This document shows positions 12,361 through 22,330 of a DNA stretch of 64,000 bases, one piece after another. Numbering within the stretch: position 1 is the first letter of the stretch; each line of letters opens with the position of its first letter. The DNA is from Isoetes taiwanensis (taxonomy: Eukaryota; Streptophyta; Lycopodiopsida; Isoetales; Isoetaceae). The notes under the pieces are model-generated. The model saw only the letters and a program-made list of their open reading frames with translations. It was not told the origin of the DNA and did no database searches. The stretch lies in NCBI GenBank assembly GCA_021234155.1, contig JAJEKV010000003.1, positions 32,781,166 through 32,845,165 on the forward strand. The letters run 5' to 3'. Position numbers and translations under genes: made by a program.

Positions 12361-12458
12361 TTACACCCAGCAAACAACAGAACAAATTAAACCGAACCAT
12401 AGAAATATTATTACACCCAGCAAACAACAAAACAAATTAAACTGAACCATAGAAATGA
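12361..12458. repeat. 50-bp tandem duplication
   Basis: Two units start TTACACCCAGCAAACAACA and end CGAACCATAGAAAT, offset by 50 bp and nearly identical. Confidence 0.8.
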
Positions 12459-12599
12459 GTAGACTGAACCACAGAAGCTAAAGCCCCATTTTAGTGTCGC
12501 TCTTCAAATCAAAGAGGGTTAAATCCCTCATCTCGTAGAAATCTGCAACCCTTGGTCCCTCCCTATCCCTGATGCAAATAATATTCTTCCTGTTAGCAA

Positions 12600-13010
12600 T
12601 CAAAGACTTACCTCTATCAATGATGCTCTTGCCGCTGCGGTCCCCGGGGATTTCTGCAATAGTAAATGATGCTCTAAATCTGCAAAACAATCCTCCAACT
12701 GATTCAAAACATCAAACTGTTTTATATTCTCATGAAACTTCAGGAGAGGAGCTCTTGCTCTCCCGCTCTTCTGCTGGATTTCCTCTTGAAGAGCTGCAAT
12801 CTTGGACTCCAAGGCCACAATAATCTCTGCCTTTGTGCCAATCAAATCATCCAACCTAGCCTGCAACCTGCTCTCCGTAAGGCCGTTCAGATCGTTAACT
12901 TTAGCTTCCAATCTTCCCTCCATGGCTCCAAGCCATGCCGGAGTCTGCTCAAAAGAAGAGTCAACTGCATGCCTCTTCCTAAATTTCAACGAACCAGATC
13001 TTGGTGCCAT
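12600..13010 (-). CDS. Coiled-coil, gag-like ORF of the small LTR-like element
   Basis: The minus-strand frame is open for 243 codons. The first 107 codons are hydrophobic and low in plausible coding character, and correspond to the leader after the upstream repeat. I therefore place the start at the Met at 13010 (MAPRSGSLKFRKRHAVDSS), giving 136 residues. The N-terminus is basic. The middle (about residues 40-90, LEAKVNDLNGLTESRLQARL and ALESKIAALQEEIQQKS) is a heptad-rich coiled coil. Position and layout resemble the N-terminal part of an LTR-element gag, but no zinc knuckle or protease follows. Function is unproven. Confidence 0.4.
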   Translation of the reverse strand: MAPRSGSLKFRKRHAVDSSFEQTPAWLGAMEGRLEAKVNDLNGLTESRLQARLDDLIGTKAEIIVALESKIAALQEEIQQKSGRARAPLLKFHENIKQFDVLNQLEDCFADLEHHLLLQKSPGTAAARASLIEVSL

Positions 13011-13699
13011 ATCCAGCAGCGTGGATGCACTGCAGAGTAAACCAATGCTGGAACTAATAACCCGCAACAGATACCCGAACCCAGACGACTTAGCAGAAAA
13101 CATCGAAAGCACCAATAATTGAAACAAAAAGCCCAGTAGAATGGCCGAAAGGAGGGCGAAAGCAGAAAAATCGCAGATGTGTGGTGGTCGAAGGACACAA
13201 ACCAAAAGGGGTTCACACAAAAAAGGACACACACCAAACGCCGGAAAGGAATTGATGGTGAGCGGCTGGCCCAACCGTAGGAAGAAGGCAGAAGATGCAA
13301 AGAGGCTGATGAAGCAAGAAATGGGCGACAAAGAAGCTTAATAGGGGTCTAGAAACTGCCAACTAACTAACTACCAACTGCATTGTAGTTCTAGAACTTA
13401 GTTTTCCTTCTATTCGGTGAAACGAAGGAAAACAACATTTCTCTTTCAATGGTATAGTTCTGAGCTTATTTTTTGAGAAAATTGAAAAATGTCCTTGTAT
13501 TTTGAGGTGATTGCCAAAATGCCCCCCTTCTTATATTATGTTCAAATATTGTTAATTTGCCCCTACGGCCAAGAACAGCTACCGGAGCAAGGCTCTTGGG
13601 TATTTCAGCATCAATTTTGCTGCATCATCAATTAGGATCACTATTTTGGCATCATCTACACTCTTCATTAGTGATTCGAAATCATTTTGGCACATCTTC

Positions 13700-14149
13700 T
13701 GTTAAGATTCCGTGATTCAGAGTCAGCTAGAATCATGGGATAGTAACAACCATTCTATCTTTATGTTCATCAATTAGGAGATGTTAGATAGATAAATAGA
13801 TAGTAGTTTTAACGTCACGCCACTAGGCAGCATTCAACTGGACATGTGACCACACACCACACTACATTGCTTGGTTGGGCCCTGCCCCCAACCACCTTAC
13901 ATTGCGTCTATTGGGATTTGACCCCCAACAGTACAGATGTTGTAGCCGTTAGGGTTAGGGTGTCAGGAATATAGCATTAAATCAAGGCCCTATATAAGCC
14001 TAGGATCATGAGGACACGACCATCAGTTCTATTGTGTGATCCCTTGATCCGTAGTTTTCTGTTCCTGTTATTGTTCTGGATTCCTTCTGTTTTATCAAGC
14101 TAGGATTCTTTCAAAATTCCTAGCTTCTGTTGTATTTCCATTGTGATCT
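13700..14149 (+). repeat. Copia 5' LTR, left part, with SINE-like insert
   Basis: It matches the 3' LTR (30926 onwards) with few changes, up to TTCCATTGTGATCT, apart from the insert at 13786-13934. About 24 bp that follow in the 3' LTR (TAATACATTCAG...) are missing here and also before 26184, so the insertion site of element A was eroded. Confidence 0.9.
13786..13934 (-). mobile_element. Truncated SINE-like insertion with 7-bp target duplication
   Basis: This 149-bp insert in the copia LTR is flanked by AGATGTT on both sides (13779-13785 and 13935-13941); the other LTR has one copy. On the minus strand it has a polymerase III B-box-like GGTCAAATCCC and a 3' end TTAAAACTACTATC followed by TATC-type repeats. 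The A box is not visible, so it is probably 5'-truncated. Confidence 0.65.
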
Positions 14150-14300
14150 CGGACTGAAAATGGGACTCACACACCATAAAAGAAATTTCTGAATTGATTG
14201 CTTGAATAGAATTACACATGACACACATAGAATTGGGTTACTTGTTTTCCTCATAAATTTTACAAACCACTAGTTGAGAAAGTTTTCAAACTTCTCAATA

Positions 14301-17211
14301 TTATGCACCCTCATACAATGATATAGCATGGAGTTTGCTCATGGCCTTGTCCATCTCCTTTCTTGGGATCTTGTGTGTGTTGTCTTTTGCAATGTGAGAA
14401 CTTGGATATGACCATACCACACACTCCACCAATTCCCTCCTTTGAGGGTCAGCATAATTTGGCCTCCACTTCTTCTCCCAGCAGTCAGTGTATTGCTCCT
14501 TCAAGTTGCCCTTCTTGTGCCTCCCAATGGGCTCCCAATATTGAATTTGGAATCCAGGACGCAACTCCTCTCCATCAGGCATAGTGGTGGTGACATCAGA
14601 GAGTGCCACCCCTAACCATATTGGACAGTCCTCATCATCAGGCCTTACTAGCACAAAGTATCCTTCCTTGATGTCCTCAAAGGGATCCCACTCAGGAAGA
14701 TCAAACCACCGGCTTTGAGGCCTTATTTCCCACAAACCACTTGGAACCCAAGTGAGCATTCTTAGGCGTGCTTGCACCTTGAGAACCCTCCCATCTTGAC
14801 TCGGCAAGAACCCGTCTCTTAGCTCCCTCCCACATGGCTGTTCAGTTTCTAAGCATGTCACAACTTTCTCCCAGTACTTGATTAGGGAGTCCATTTGATT
14901 TTTCTTAAGAGTGGAGGTGTGCTTTCCATTTCGAACATCATCCCAGTGCGTTATGTAATCCTTGATGCCCTTCACCCGGTTGGCTAGAGTCTTTGATCTG
15001 CCTTGAAGGGAGGTAGTGGTTTAGGCTGCCCTTTAGGAATGAGAACTTCACCAGCTGAGCACCCCTTTGCCACAACTTCGATACCTTTGTACAGCATCCA
15101 CAACTTGTCACCTGGTCTCCACTTATATTGCATGATTGGTATTCCATCCCTAACCCAAAACTTGAATTGAAGTGGCTTTGTGTGTCTGTCAACCTGGTCC
15201 TTGCCATCTAGCAAGTATCCTTCTACAAATGATTTCCAATCTGCAACCTCATCCATCAAAGAAAGCCATTGGGTTGGGGTCAATGCAGCTCTCAAACACA
15301 TCCATTAGTTCGGGGAGAGTGGTCGCGTTTTTCTCTCTTGAGCTTGGTGGAGAAAGTTCCAAAGAATCCATCAATATCATCATGCGTATGCCCAACCATC
15401 ATGAATCCCACTTTCACAACTTTGAATACTCCCACTGCTGTCAAGTATGACATTGCCCCAAACATCCATCTATTCTTGTTTTCTTTCCAACAGTTGTCCA
15501 ACTGAACACATAGCTCCTCAGGCAGTGATTTCTCTAGTAAGGGGAAATCATCCCAAGTCCTCCTTGATTCACTAGGCACCTTGGATGTGAGCTTTTTTAT
15601 CTGCCTTTGGTAACAAAGCGGTTGATCATCCATCAAAGCCTCAAAAATGGGTGCTGAAGGGGAATACCTCCTCCCTTCTATCGATCCTTTCTCTAGTGTT
15701 CTCAAGCACTTGAAAATAGAGCTCACATGGAAGTTTGGATCATCTCTCCATAGATCAAGCACAAAATGACCATATGTTCCAGTTCCATGACCATGTGTTA
15801 ATACACCCGCCAGACTTACTTTCATCTGAAAAGCGTTTTGACAACGCTTTTCAGAAGGATCTAGCTTTGGCAAGAAAGTCTTGTGTTGGTCCATCTTATC
15901 ATGAATTATACACAAAAATTTGTCCGGCTGCATCTCAGAAAATGTTCTCCACTGCCAATACAACTGTCTACATGATATTTGGTCCCTTTGGTGATCTGCA
16001 AATTGCTCCCTAATTGCCATTCTTTCTTTCTCTATTGCAGTTGATGCAAGTGTATCCTTGAGTTGAATGCAAGTGTTGCACTTTGAGAATGGCATGTGTT
16101 GTAGGACACTCACGTCCGAGAAGTGAGTGCTCCATAACTTGCTGAAATGTGATTGAGAAAGAGGCCTACCTCCAGTAGTTTCTAGGATGGAGTTGACCTC
16201 CTTAAGGCACTCCTTTTGGATATAGTGTTGTGGCAACACTCTTTGCACCACTCGCACACCGTGCTCGTTCACCTTCGACTTGTGGGGCATAGATTGAGAC
16301 ATGTATCTCACAAAGCTCTCGAAGACTGCAATGGCCTTTAGAGTATTTGCTCTAGGTTTCAAAGTGAGTGCATTACCATGTTGGAACAAAGTGTGCCCTT
16401 TTCTAACCTGCTCCCGATGATCACGTAAAATGAAGACTTGCTCACCCCAAGAATCCATCTCAATGCTCTCATACATACCTTCATTCCCCTCAATTGATAT
16501 AGCGGCCAGATCCTGTGTTTTCATCATAATGGAATTCCTACACAAGGAGTAAATGAAATTAATCCTATCTTTTGAAGTTTGTCCAATGTATTGGGACCTT
16601 ATCTGCACGAGGTCATCCACATTGTAATGCACTGTGCAATCTAGGTTGCAACACTCTTGTCCCCTAATTGCCTCCAGGTTTTCTTTGGTTGGTGCCATAC
16701 TTTCCATCCTTTCTAAATATTTGTCACTTCTAGGCCTCTTGGGCACCTTTGGCTGCCTTTTATGAAAGACATAGCGTCTCTTCCTTGTGATCAAAGGATG
16801 CTCATCGACCACCAAATCTTCCACATGGCCTTGGGTGGGCCTTGGGGTGTGTAGTTCAGTAGGGCATTCTAGAGTATCACCATTCTTGTGTGTAATAAAT
16901 CTAATTGGCCATCTCAACTGAGCTTGGGACTCCAGCAGCCCTGAGCACACAATGCAATCACTAGAGCTTCCCTGGGACATGATAGTATCAACTTCGATAA
17001 GAAGCTTCACAATGCCAACTCCAAGATGTTCATCTCCCAGCCTCTCATCATTCACACTATCAAATGGATCAACTGCAGTTATTATGCCCTCTGCAAATAC
17101 CGTCTGGTTGCAAGGGTGCAACAAAAGGCAACCCATCTTCCTCCATTGGAGCCTAGGGCAATGGCCTCCTTTGGACTTCCCTGGCTCCATTTTACTCATC
17201 TCACATGCTCC
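14301..17211 (-). pseudogene. DUF7869-family probable transposase, element A
   Basis: On the minus strand the exon starts after an acceptor TTCATTCAG (exon from 17211). The first likely Met is MSKMEPGKSKGG at 17199. A single frame runs about 630 codons through NKNRWMFGAMSYLTAVGVF to KREKRDHSP (near 15330). It holds the hallmarks of DUF7869: KMDQHK (about 15890), HGHGTGTYGHF, QLDNCWKENKN (about 15500) and GHTHDDIDGFFG (about 15385). The spaced Asp and His residues suggest an RNase H-like DDE nuclease, which is inference. Frame changes near 15330, 15250 and 15000 lead to WKSFVEGYLLDGKDQ, then to a C-terminal domain with WDPFEDIKEGYFVLVRPDDE (14690-14630) like a BAH/Tudor-type reader, ending at 14301. 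Element B lacks the frame change near 15000, so some breaks here may be sequence errors. Confidence 0.75.
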
Positions 17212-17224
17212 CTGAATGAAAAAG

Positions 17225-17475
17225 CTCACATTAAAACCATATAGCCCCAAACACCACAAATATGACCATATGAACCATATAAAACCATACAAACATATTA
17301 AATATAACCATATTAAATCATACAACCATATTAACTAAAATCATATAACCATATTAAAGCATACAACCACACTCATTCTAAACCATATGTGAACATTGTA
17401 ACCATATATACCATTGATACTATTCAACCATTGAAACCTTATTAAATACATAAGACAACATATATAAACATATAA
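17225..17475. repeat. ACCATAT-rich spacer between divergent genes of element A
   Basis: Irregular short repeats such as ACCATATTAA and AACCATATAA fill the spacer upstream of the minus-strand gene. The same composition occurs in element B at 57905-57980 and 61240-61320. Confidence 0.7.
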
Positions 17476-18009
17476 CCAACCCTTTCATATCTTGGCATGG
17501 CCACGTGGCGCCTCTTGAGGTTGAAACCGGCCACGCCAAGAATCCGACCGCCATCGCGTCATGGAGGGCATGGCCCTGCGTGTGAAGTATATTATTGCAC
17601 TTTTTACGAGGTTAGAGGTGCGGCCGAGTGCTTGCACCCTCTTCCTCTCCCCCGACCATTCTTCCTCCCTGTTTTCTCGATCACTCTTGAGCTCCCCTGT
17701 TTCCTTAGGCCGCTTTTACCGTCAAAGCGATCGATCAAACCGGCGATTCCAAAGCGCCATCTTATGACAAAGAGCTTTGGTCGACTGATCGGGGCGCTTC
17801 AATAGCCGAAGTTCTCAGCGGAGTTCATTGTTCGGGCGTTACCGCCGCGAGAAGAAAGTGAGGCCCTTTTAGTCTTTGCTTTTTAGTTTTTACGTAAGTC
17901 TTTTAGTGCATTTTTCTTATATTCATTTGTTAGAGGCTCTTATTAATCCACGATACAATTTCTGACCCCGACAAATCCTTATTCATGCTTTGTCAACGAC
18001 TATACCCAC

Positions 18010-18306
18010 ATGGAATCGAAGTCGGAAGCCTCCTCCTCATCCAAACAAATCTTCCGGGTATGTTTTGTAATATCATACCCTTTTTAATCTCATTTTTCTC
18101 TTGTTCTCCACTTTTTCTCTGTCTTTGTTCTCCACTTTTCTGTTTTTCTCATTAATCTTAATAATCTTTGTATTGTTTTCTGTTTTTTGTTATCTTTTTC
18201 TTGCTTGTGGTTGAATTGAATACATTGTACATGCACAAGTGAGAATAGTGGTTATAGTAGCAAGCAACCGAGAGAGAAATCATCAGAGACTGGTGTTAGG
18301 AAGTAA
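18010..18306 (+). CDS. Start exons of a plus-strand gene, element A
   Basis: ATG at 18010 begins MESKSEASSSSKQIFR, followed by a GTATGT donor (18058). A second short exon at about 18240-18303 (..YSSKQPREKSSETGVRK) is followed by GTAAGT. Element B shows the same arrangement: ATG at 62063 (MEPASSSSKSGR) and a second exon with KQPK before GTGATA at about 62302. The upstream 500 bp are also similar between copies. The protein product is unknown; a Ser-rich N-terminus is all that can be said. The palindrome array lies in the following intron. Confidence 0.45.
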
Positions 18307-18453
18307 GTTAATGCAGAGCATTAACAGAATAGGAATTGCTTCACAGAATCTCCATTTCTAACTCACAGCAAATCCACTGCAGGAGACATGCAGAAGGGAG
18401 TGGCGAGTTGAGAATACTTCAGCTTGCCAACAGTCAAGGAAGTACAGGCCTTC

Positions 18454-19720
18454 TTCTCGACTCGCGAGTCGAGAACTTCTCGACTCGCGAGGCGAGAAGA
18501 GGGAGTGTACACTCTGGACTGTTGGCAGGTTGAGGGATTCTCGACTCGCGATTCGGGATTGCACAGCTACCCAATGTCTTCACATTCTTTAGAACCCTGC
18601 TGCAGCCTTCTCGACTCGTGAGTCGAGAATGTGATACCCTGCCAATGGCTCTTTGTGCAGTCGCAGGTGCCTCCACCCAGTCTGAGCCACTCTCCTTCGA
18701 ACCATGCTCATCGAATATTGCGAAGAGGACTGGCTCCGACTGGGTGGAGGCCTCGGCGACTAACCACTGAGGTGCTGGCCGCTTTCTCGACTCGTGAGTC
18801 GAGAAAACGCAGGCTCTAGTGCACTCGAGCTGGCCTGCAGACAGTCTCAACCACTCTCCTTCTATCTTCCTCGGACATTGCGAAGGGAAGTGGTTTTGAC
18901 TGTCTGCAGGCCAACTCTTAGCAACCCAATTCTCCTGTGTGTGGTCGCAGTGGCCTCTACCCAATCAAAGACCGTCTCCTTCGAACCATCTTCGTCGAAT
19001 ATTGCGAAGGGGATGGGCTCTGATTGGGTGGAGGCCTCTACCTAACCACGAGTTGTTGGCTGCTTTCTCGACTCGTGAGTGAAAACGCAGCTCTAGTGCA
19101 CTCTAGAGCTGGCTGGCAGGCCGGGTCTTAAACACTCTCCTTCTATCTTCCTCGGACATTGCGAAGGGAAGTGTTTTTTACTGTCTGCAGGCCAACTCTT
19201 AGCAACCCAATTCTCCTGTGTGTGGTCGCAGAATGCATGCATTCCACAGAGCTTGCTGTATGCATTCTCGGCTCGCGAGTCGGGAATGCCTTACCCAACC
19301 GGCACTCCATGTGTACTAACCGGAGTTCTGGATGGTTAAGGCATTCTCGACTTGGCGGTCGAAGAATGTAGACAGAAGCCAAGCATTCTCGACTTCGCAA
19401 GTCGAGAATCCCTTACCCGCCCAATTCTCTAATGCGGTAGCGGTGGCCTCGAGCGGGTCGAGTCACTCTCCTTGAACCATCTTCGCCGAATAGTGATGCG
19501 GGGAGGGGCTCGGGGACCGGGTGGAGGCCTCTACAACTAACCCATGTGGAAACCACAGAGGAAGCCAAGGCTTGCATTCTCTACAAGCATCTTGCACTTT
19601 CTATTCTCCCTGTTTTTTAGTCCCAAGTGCCTCTAGCTTGCCATGCGAGCCACTCTCCTTCGAACCATCTTCCTCGAATATTGCGAAGAGGAGTGGTTCG
19701 GACAGGGTGGAGGCCCCTCC
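18454..19720. repeat. Palindrome and hairpin array, element A
   Basis: Two motif types alternate. (1) Palindromes built from TTCTCGACTCG followed by its own reverse complement, perfect at 18454-18475, with variants near 18500, 18540, 18610, 18785, 19070, 19265 and 19385. (2) Hairpins of about 50-85 bp at 18669-18751, 18831-18913, 18951-19036, 19129-19178, 19445-19529 and 19629-19715. All contain a loop region with ATCTTCCTCGAATATTGCG-like sequence. The outer arms differ between hairpins, but each arm still pairs with its partner. Confidence 0.85.
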
Positions 19721-20021
19721 GACTAACTACAAGAGGATGCATTTGAACCGCATCTCCTGGGCCTTAGTCCTAGCCTGATCTATGTACAACATTCCAAGTA
19801 AACAGTCCATGGAAAAACAGACCTAAAACGGAACTGTTCTTTACCCCGATCCAATGTTTCCTTGCCGAGCATCTCTCAACCTAGAGAGTAAATCATCTCT
19901 CGAAGCTGAGAAATGCTGGACAAGGAAACACTGAATCCGTCGAGCTTATCAGCAGTTCCATTATTTAAACACATACGGCATGTTCTACAAGCGAAATAAC
20001 ATAGGCATCTCTGAAACTCAC

Positions 20022-20430
20022 CTCTTCACGCAGTAATTCCTTGGGCCACTGTATCACGGATCCCGCAGCCTCACCCAGAGTCTTTGCTTCTTCTGTCGGT
20101 CTCTTCAAGAGTGTATTCGCATCTATTACTCGTATCACTGCGATTCTCGCGTATCCCCTTTCCATGGCGCCGCAGTGTAGAGTTCCGGTGTCTGGCAGCT
20201 CCTCTCCGCTTCCTACCTTAGCTCCGTGCTCATCGATCAATTCAACTGCTTGCAATAGGACGCGCGGTCAGGAAAAACACACATATGCAAGGCGCTATTA
20301 GCAGCTTACCGCGTCGCGGCGCCATTCCGTAAGTCGCTAACAGTCGATGATCCCCTCCGACCTCGAGTTCCCCAATGCCGCAGGGAAGATAAACTACGCT
20401 CCACTCACTTAGTCCCTTGATGTGATTCAA
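20022..20430 (-). CDS. DUF8039-like domain exons
   Basis: Minus-strand exon 1 (20430-20310) starts MNHIKGLSEWSVVYLPCG and ends ATYGMAPRR. A 61-bp intron (20309-20249) has GTAAGC and CAAG ends. Exon 2 (20248-20022) reads AVELIDEHGAKV, then GTLHCGAMERGYARIAVIRV, then LKRPTEEAKTLGEA and VIQWPKELL, ending at GAG before GTGAGT. This pattern (GYARV..V, PTEE..TLG.A..FIQWPK) matches DUF8039, found next to CACTA-type and other transposon genes in plants; I am recalling the family, not searching. Clean splice sites imply selection on this strand. The next exon downstream is not identified; joining to the DUF7869 exon at 17211 would need an intron of about 2.8 kb through the hairpin array. Confidence 0.55.
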
Positions 20431-20658
20431 TTTCGAAATAGTGTTTGGGCGGGCTAAAGGCGACCGTGCTGTACCCTTAGCCCGCTTTTTTTCATAAATG
20501 ATTGCATGTCCTTAACTTCAAATTAAAGAACACGCCCGATCTTTTTTACATGCAGTCCTAAAACTCACAACGCGCGGAGGAAACTTAATTTACAGAGTCG
20601 TCCGAAGAGGATGAGAGGGCATATAGAAATGACTCGCCCAAGAATAGGCTAGGAGGGG

Positions 20659-21000
20659 ATGCTTCGCCAAATGGGCAAAGAAGAAGAAGAAGACAAACAC
20701 CCGTGTGAGCTCGAGGTTTTTCTTTTGTCTGGAATACCTTTAACTGATCCATCCGTTCTTCTTGCAGCATTCACCTCGGACTCACTGGTGATCACTGGCC
20801 GAACTCCATTCTTCGTCATCGAGGGACTGGAGACAGAGCTTCTTGAAACAGCGGCAGATTCTTGGTGGTATGTCGAGGTATCGACAAGTGGGAAGGAGAA
20901 AGATCTGTTTCTACACCAAAGGGACAAGAAGAGCTCCGGAGACAAGTACAAGAAAATCGGTGTTGTGCTCTCCTCCGCCTCGCTTGATTCAAGCATTTAA
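20659..21000 (+). CDS. Unknown ORF of element A
   Basis: The plus-strand ORF of 113 residues starts MLRQMGKEEEEDKHPCELEV and contains FTSDSLVITGRTPFFVIEGL and DSWWYVEVSTSGKEKDLFLH. It faces away from the minus-strand DUF8039-like exons across 228 bp, which could hold a divergent promoter. I recognise no domain. The region 21001-21060 to the next ORF may be an intron or a broken join. Confidence 0.4.
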   Translation: MLRQMGKEEEEDKHPCELEVFLLSGIPLTDPSVLLAAFTSDSLVITGRTPFFVIEGLETELLETAADSWWYVEVSTSGKEKDLFLHQRDKKSSGDKYKKIGVVLSSASLDSSI

Positions 21001-21006
21001 CACTAC

Positions 21007-21459
21007 ATGTCGAGGGACCGGAAGAGTAAGTTCTATCGCACCAAAAAATTAGCAGTTTCAAATTATTCTCACTCTTCCATGAGCAAGGCTAAGGGCACCG
21101 AAAAAAGGCCGGCGCCTTTAAATTGTCAGAACCTTGGGTGGAAGGATCTGGAAGGGATGAAGGAGGCCGGAACCCTAACATCCAGGGAGCTTGGTATGGA
21201 GATTTCCAGAGTCAGGGAAAAACTGTTCAATACGGGGAGCTTCACTTCTACTGTGCTGAAGACTCTACAACACTCTGCAGTGGGGAATGTTGTGGTTCAT
21301 ACACAAAAAAGTCCACCAAAAAACAAAGATGGGGATGATGACACCACACGGGAGGAGTCAGATGACGAAGGAGACGAAGATATGGTCGACTCCCCAAACC
21401 TCGATCCAGATGATCAGATCAGGATTTTCAGAGAGGGGCACAGAAAATGGAGCGTCTAG
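21007..21459 (+). CDS. Unknown acidic ORF of element A
   Basis: The frame is open from 21007, with the likely coding part from MSKAKGTEKRPAP (21079). It has a helical middle (WKDLEGMKEAGTLTSREL) and an acidic tail (DGDDDTTREESDDEGDEDMV). It ends in a different frame from the following VDGQHS segment, so either an intron or a frameshift separates them. Unknown function. Confidence 0.4.
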   Translation: MSRDRKSKFYRTKKLAVSNYSHSSMSKAKGTEKRPAPLNCQNLGWKDLEGMKEAGTLTSRELGMEISRVREKLFNTGSFTSTVLKTLQHSAVGNVVVHTQKSPPKNKDGDDDTTREESDDEGDEDMVDSPNLDPDDQIRIFREGHRKWSV

Positions 21460-21909
21460 CTCAGTATTATCCGTTGGGAATATCACACAAGCCGCCTTTG
21501 GACATTAGGCGGCTGAAGGTTTGCACGGGGAGATGCCGCCTTGTTCAACCCGCGTGGAATTTAATCCGGCAACACACATGGAGATTGACATCTGATGGTG
21601 CGACATCCTGTTGCAGATCCAATGCCTGCGGATGTCATACCTTTTAGCAGATCGACAGGTGAGTTGTTCAGCTGGAAGTCTGAGGAAGATCTGAAGGGAA
21701 AAGACGTCCGGTTCTGGGTTGTAGACGGTCAGCATTCAGTTAGGGCGGCTCAAGTATTGCGAGACGGAGAAGGAGGTGCCGCAGCGATCAAGGATAGATA
21801 TGCCAAGCGAGAGTGCAGAGTTCCTTCGGCAGACGCCAAAGAACCGAACTGGCCAAAGATTAGCCATCGCCGTAACACAATAGCGCCGAAGTGCCGCCTA
21901 CGAAGGTAA
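21460..21909 (+). pseudogene. ParB/DGQHR-like segment with VDGQHS motif
   Basis: Across one frame change the sequence reads QYYPLGISHKPPLDIRRLKV (21462-21530), then VADPMPADVIPFSRSTGE and GKDVRFWVVDGQHSVRAAQV (about 21700-21750), then KDRYAKRECRV. In ParB-N/sulfiredoxin-type folds a 'direct' strand like PLDIRRLKV precedes a D-G-(Q/H)-H-(R/S) loop that binds nucleotide. The resemblance suggests a nucleotide-binding or DNA-acting protein. I recall similar VDGQHS proteins among repeat-linked genes of mosses but cannot check this here. The frame change near 21590 makes it broken as written. Confidence 0.45.
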
Positions 21910-22330
21910 ATAACTCTCGAATCTTTCCATTCTGATTTCGCGAAGTCGAAAAGCCCCGCCATCCTAACATTTGCCGATATCATCGGTTTTTCGACTTCGC
22001 GAAGTGAAAGCCCCCGAGTAAATACGTAAAATCAAAGGATGTGGAGCTTTTCGACTCGCGAAGTCGAGAAAACCCTTAGCCAAGAAAAGAAAATTAGACA
22101 TTGAATGGGACTTTTCGACTCGCTGAAGTCGAAAGCCCCGCCATCCTAACATTTGCCGATTATCATCGGGTTTTCGACTTCGCGAGTCGAAAGGCAGGGT
22201 AATGCGTAAAATCAAAGGATCAGAGCTTTTCGACTCGCGAGTCGAAAACCCGCAGAAGTAAAAAGAAAATTAGACATTCAAGGGACTTTTCGACTCGCGA
22301 AGTGAAAACCCCGGCTACTATTTCTTGTTT
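21910..22330. repeat. Second palindrome cluster, element A
   Basis: Six variants of the CGACTCGCGAAGTCGA type lie here (about 21940, 21990, 22050, 22115, 22180, 22232 and 22290). They sit within two longer copies of a unit containing CCGCCATCCTAACATTTGCCG and AAATTAGACATTG. They lie between coding-like segments, as expected for an intron. Confidence 0.75.

Larger units (their letters stand above)
10781..13437 (-). mobile_element. Small LTR-like non-autonomous element
   Basis: Two direct repeats of about 175-185 bp lie at 10781-10963 and 13262-13437. They share GCAAAGAGGCTGATGAAGC, AACTAACTAACTACCAACTG and TTTTCCTTCTATTCGGTG, with about ten differences. Read on the minus strand, each repeat begins TG(T/A)TGTTTTCC. 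Just inside the upstream one lies the coiled-coil ORF at 12600-13010, the position of a gag gene. Primer-binding and polypurine sites are not clear and no target duplication was found, so the LTR interpretation is inference. Confidence 0.45.

Noticed and set aside
12600-13331. Hydrophobic N-terminus of the 243-codon ORF as a membrane protein
   Set aside because: It overlaps the repeat and leader, and the strongly coding-like part begins at the Met at 13010.
15292-17325. Start of the DUF7869 ORF at 17325 (MYDLIWLYLICLYGF)
   Set aside because: The first 40 codons translate the ACCATAT spacer. An acceptor at 17213 and homology with element B place the exon start at 17211.
18336-19400. Overlapping ORFs on both strands with repeated FSTRESR/RLASRE peptides
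   Set aside because: They are translations of the TCGACTCGCGAGTCGA palindromes. Both strands give similar peptides because the motif is self-complementary, and there is no start or domain context.
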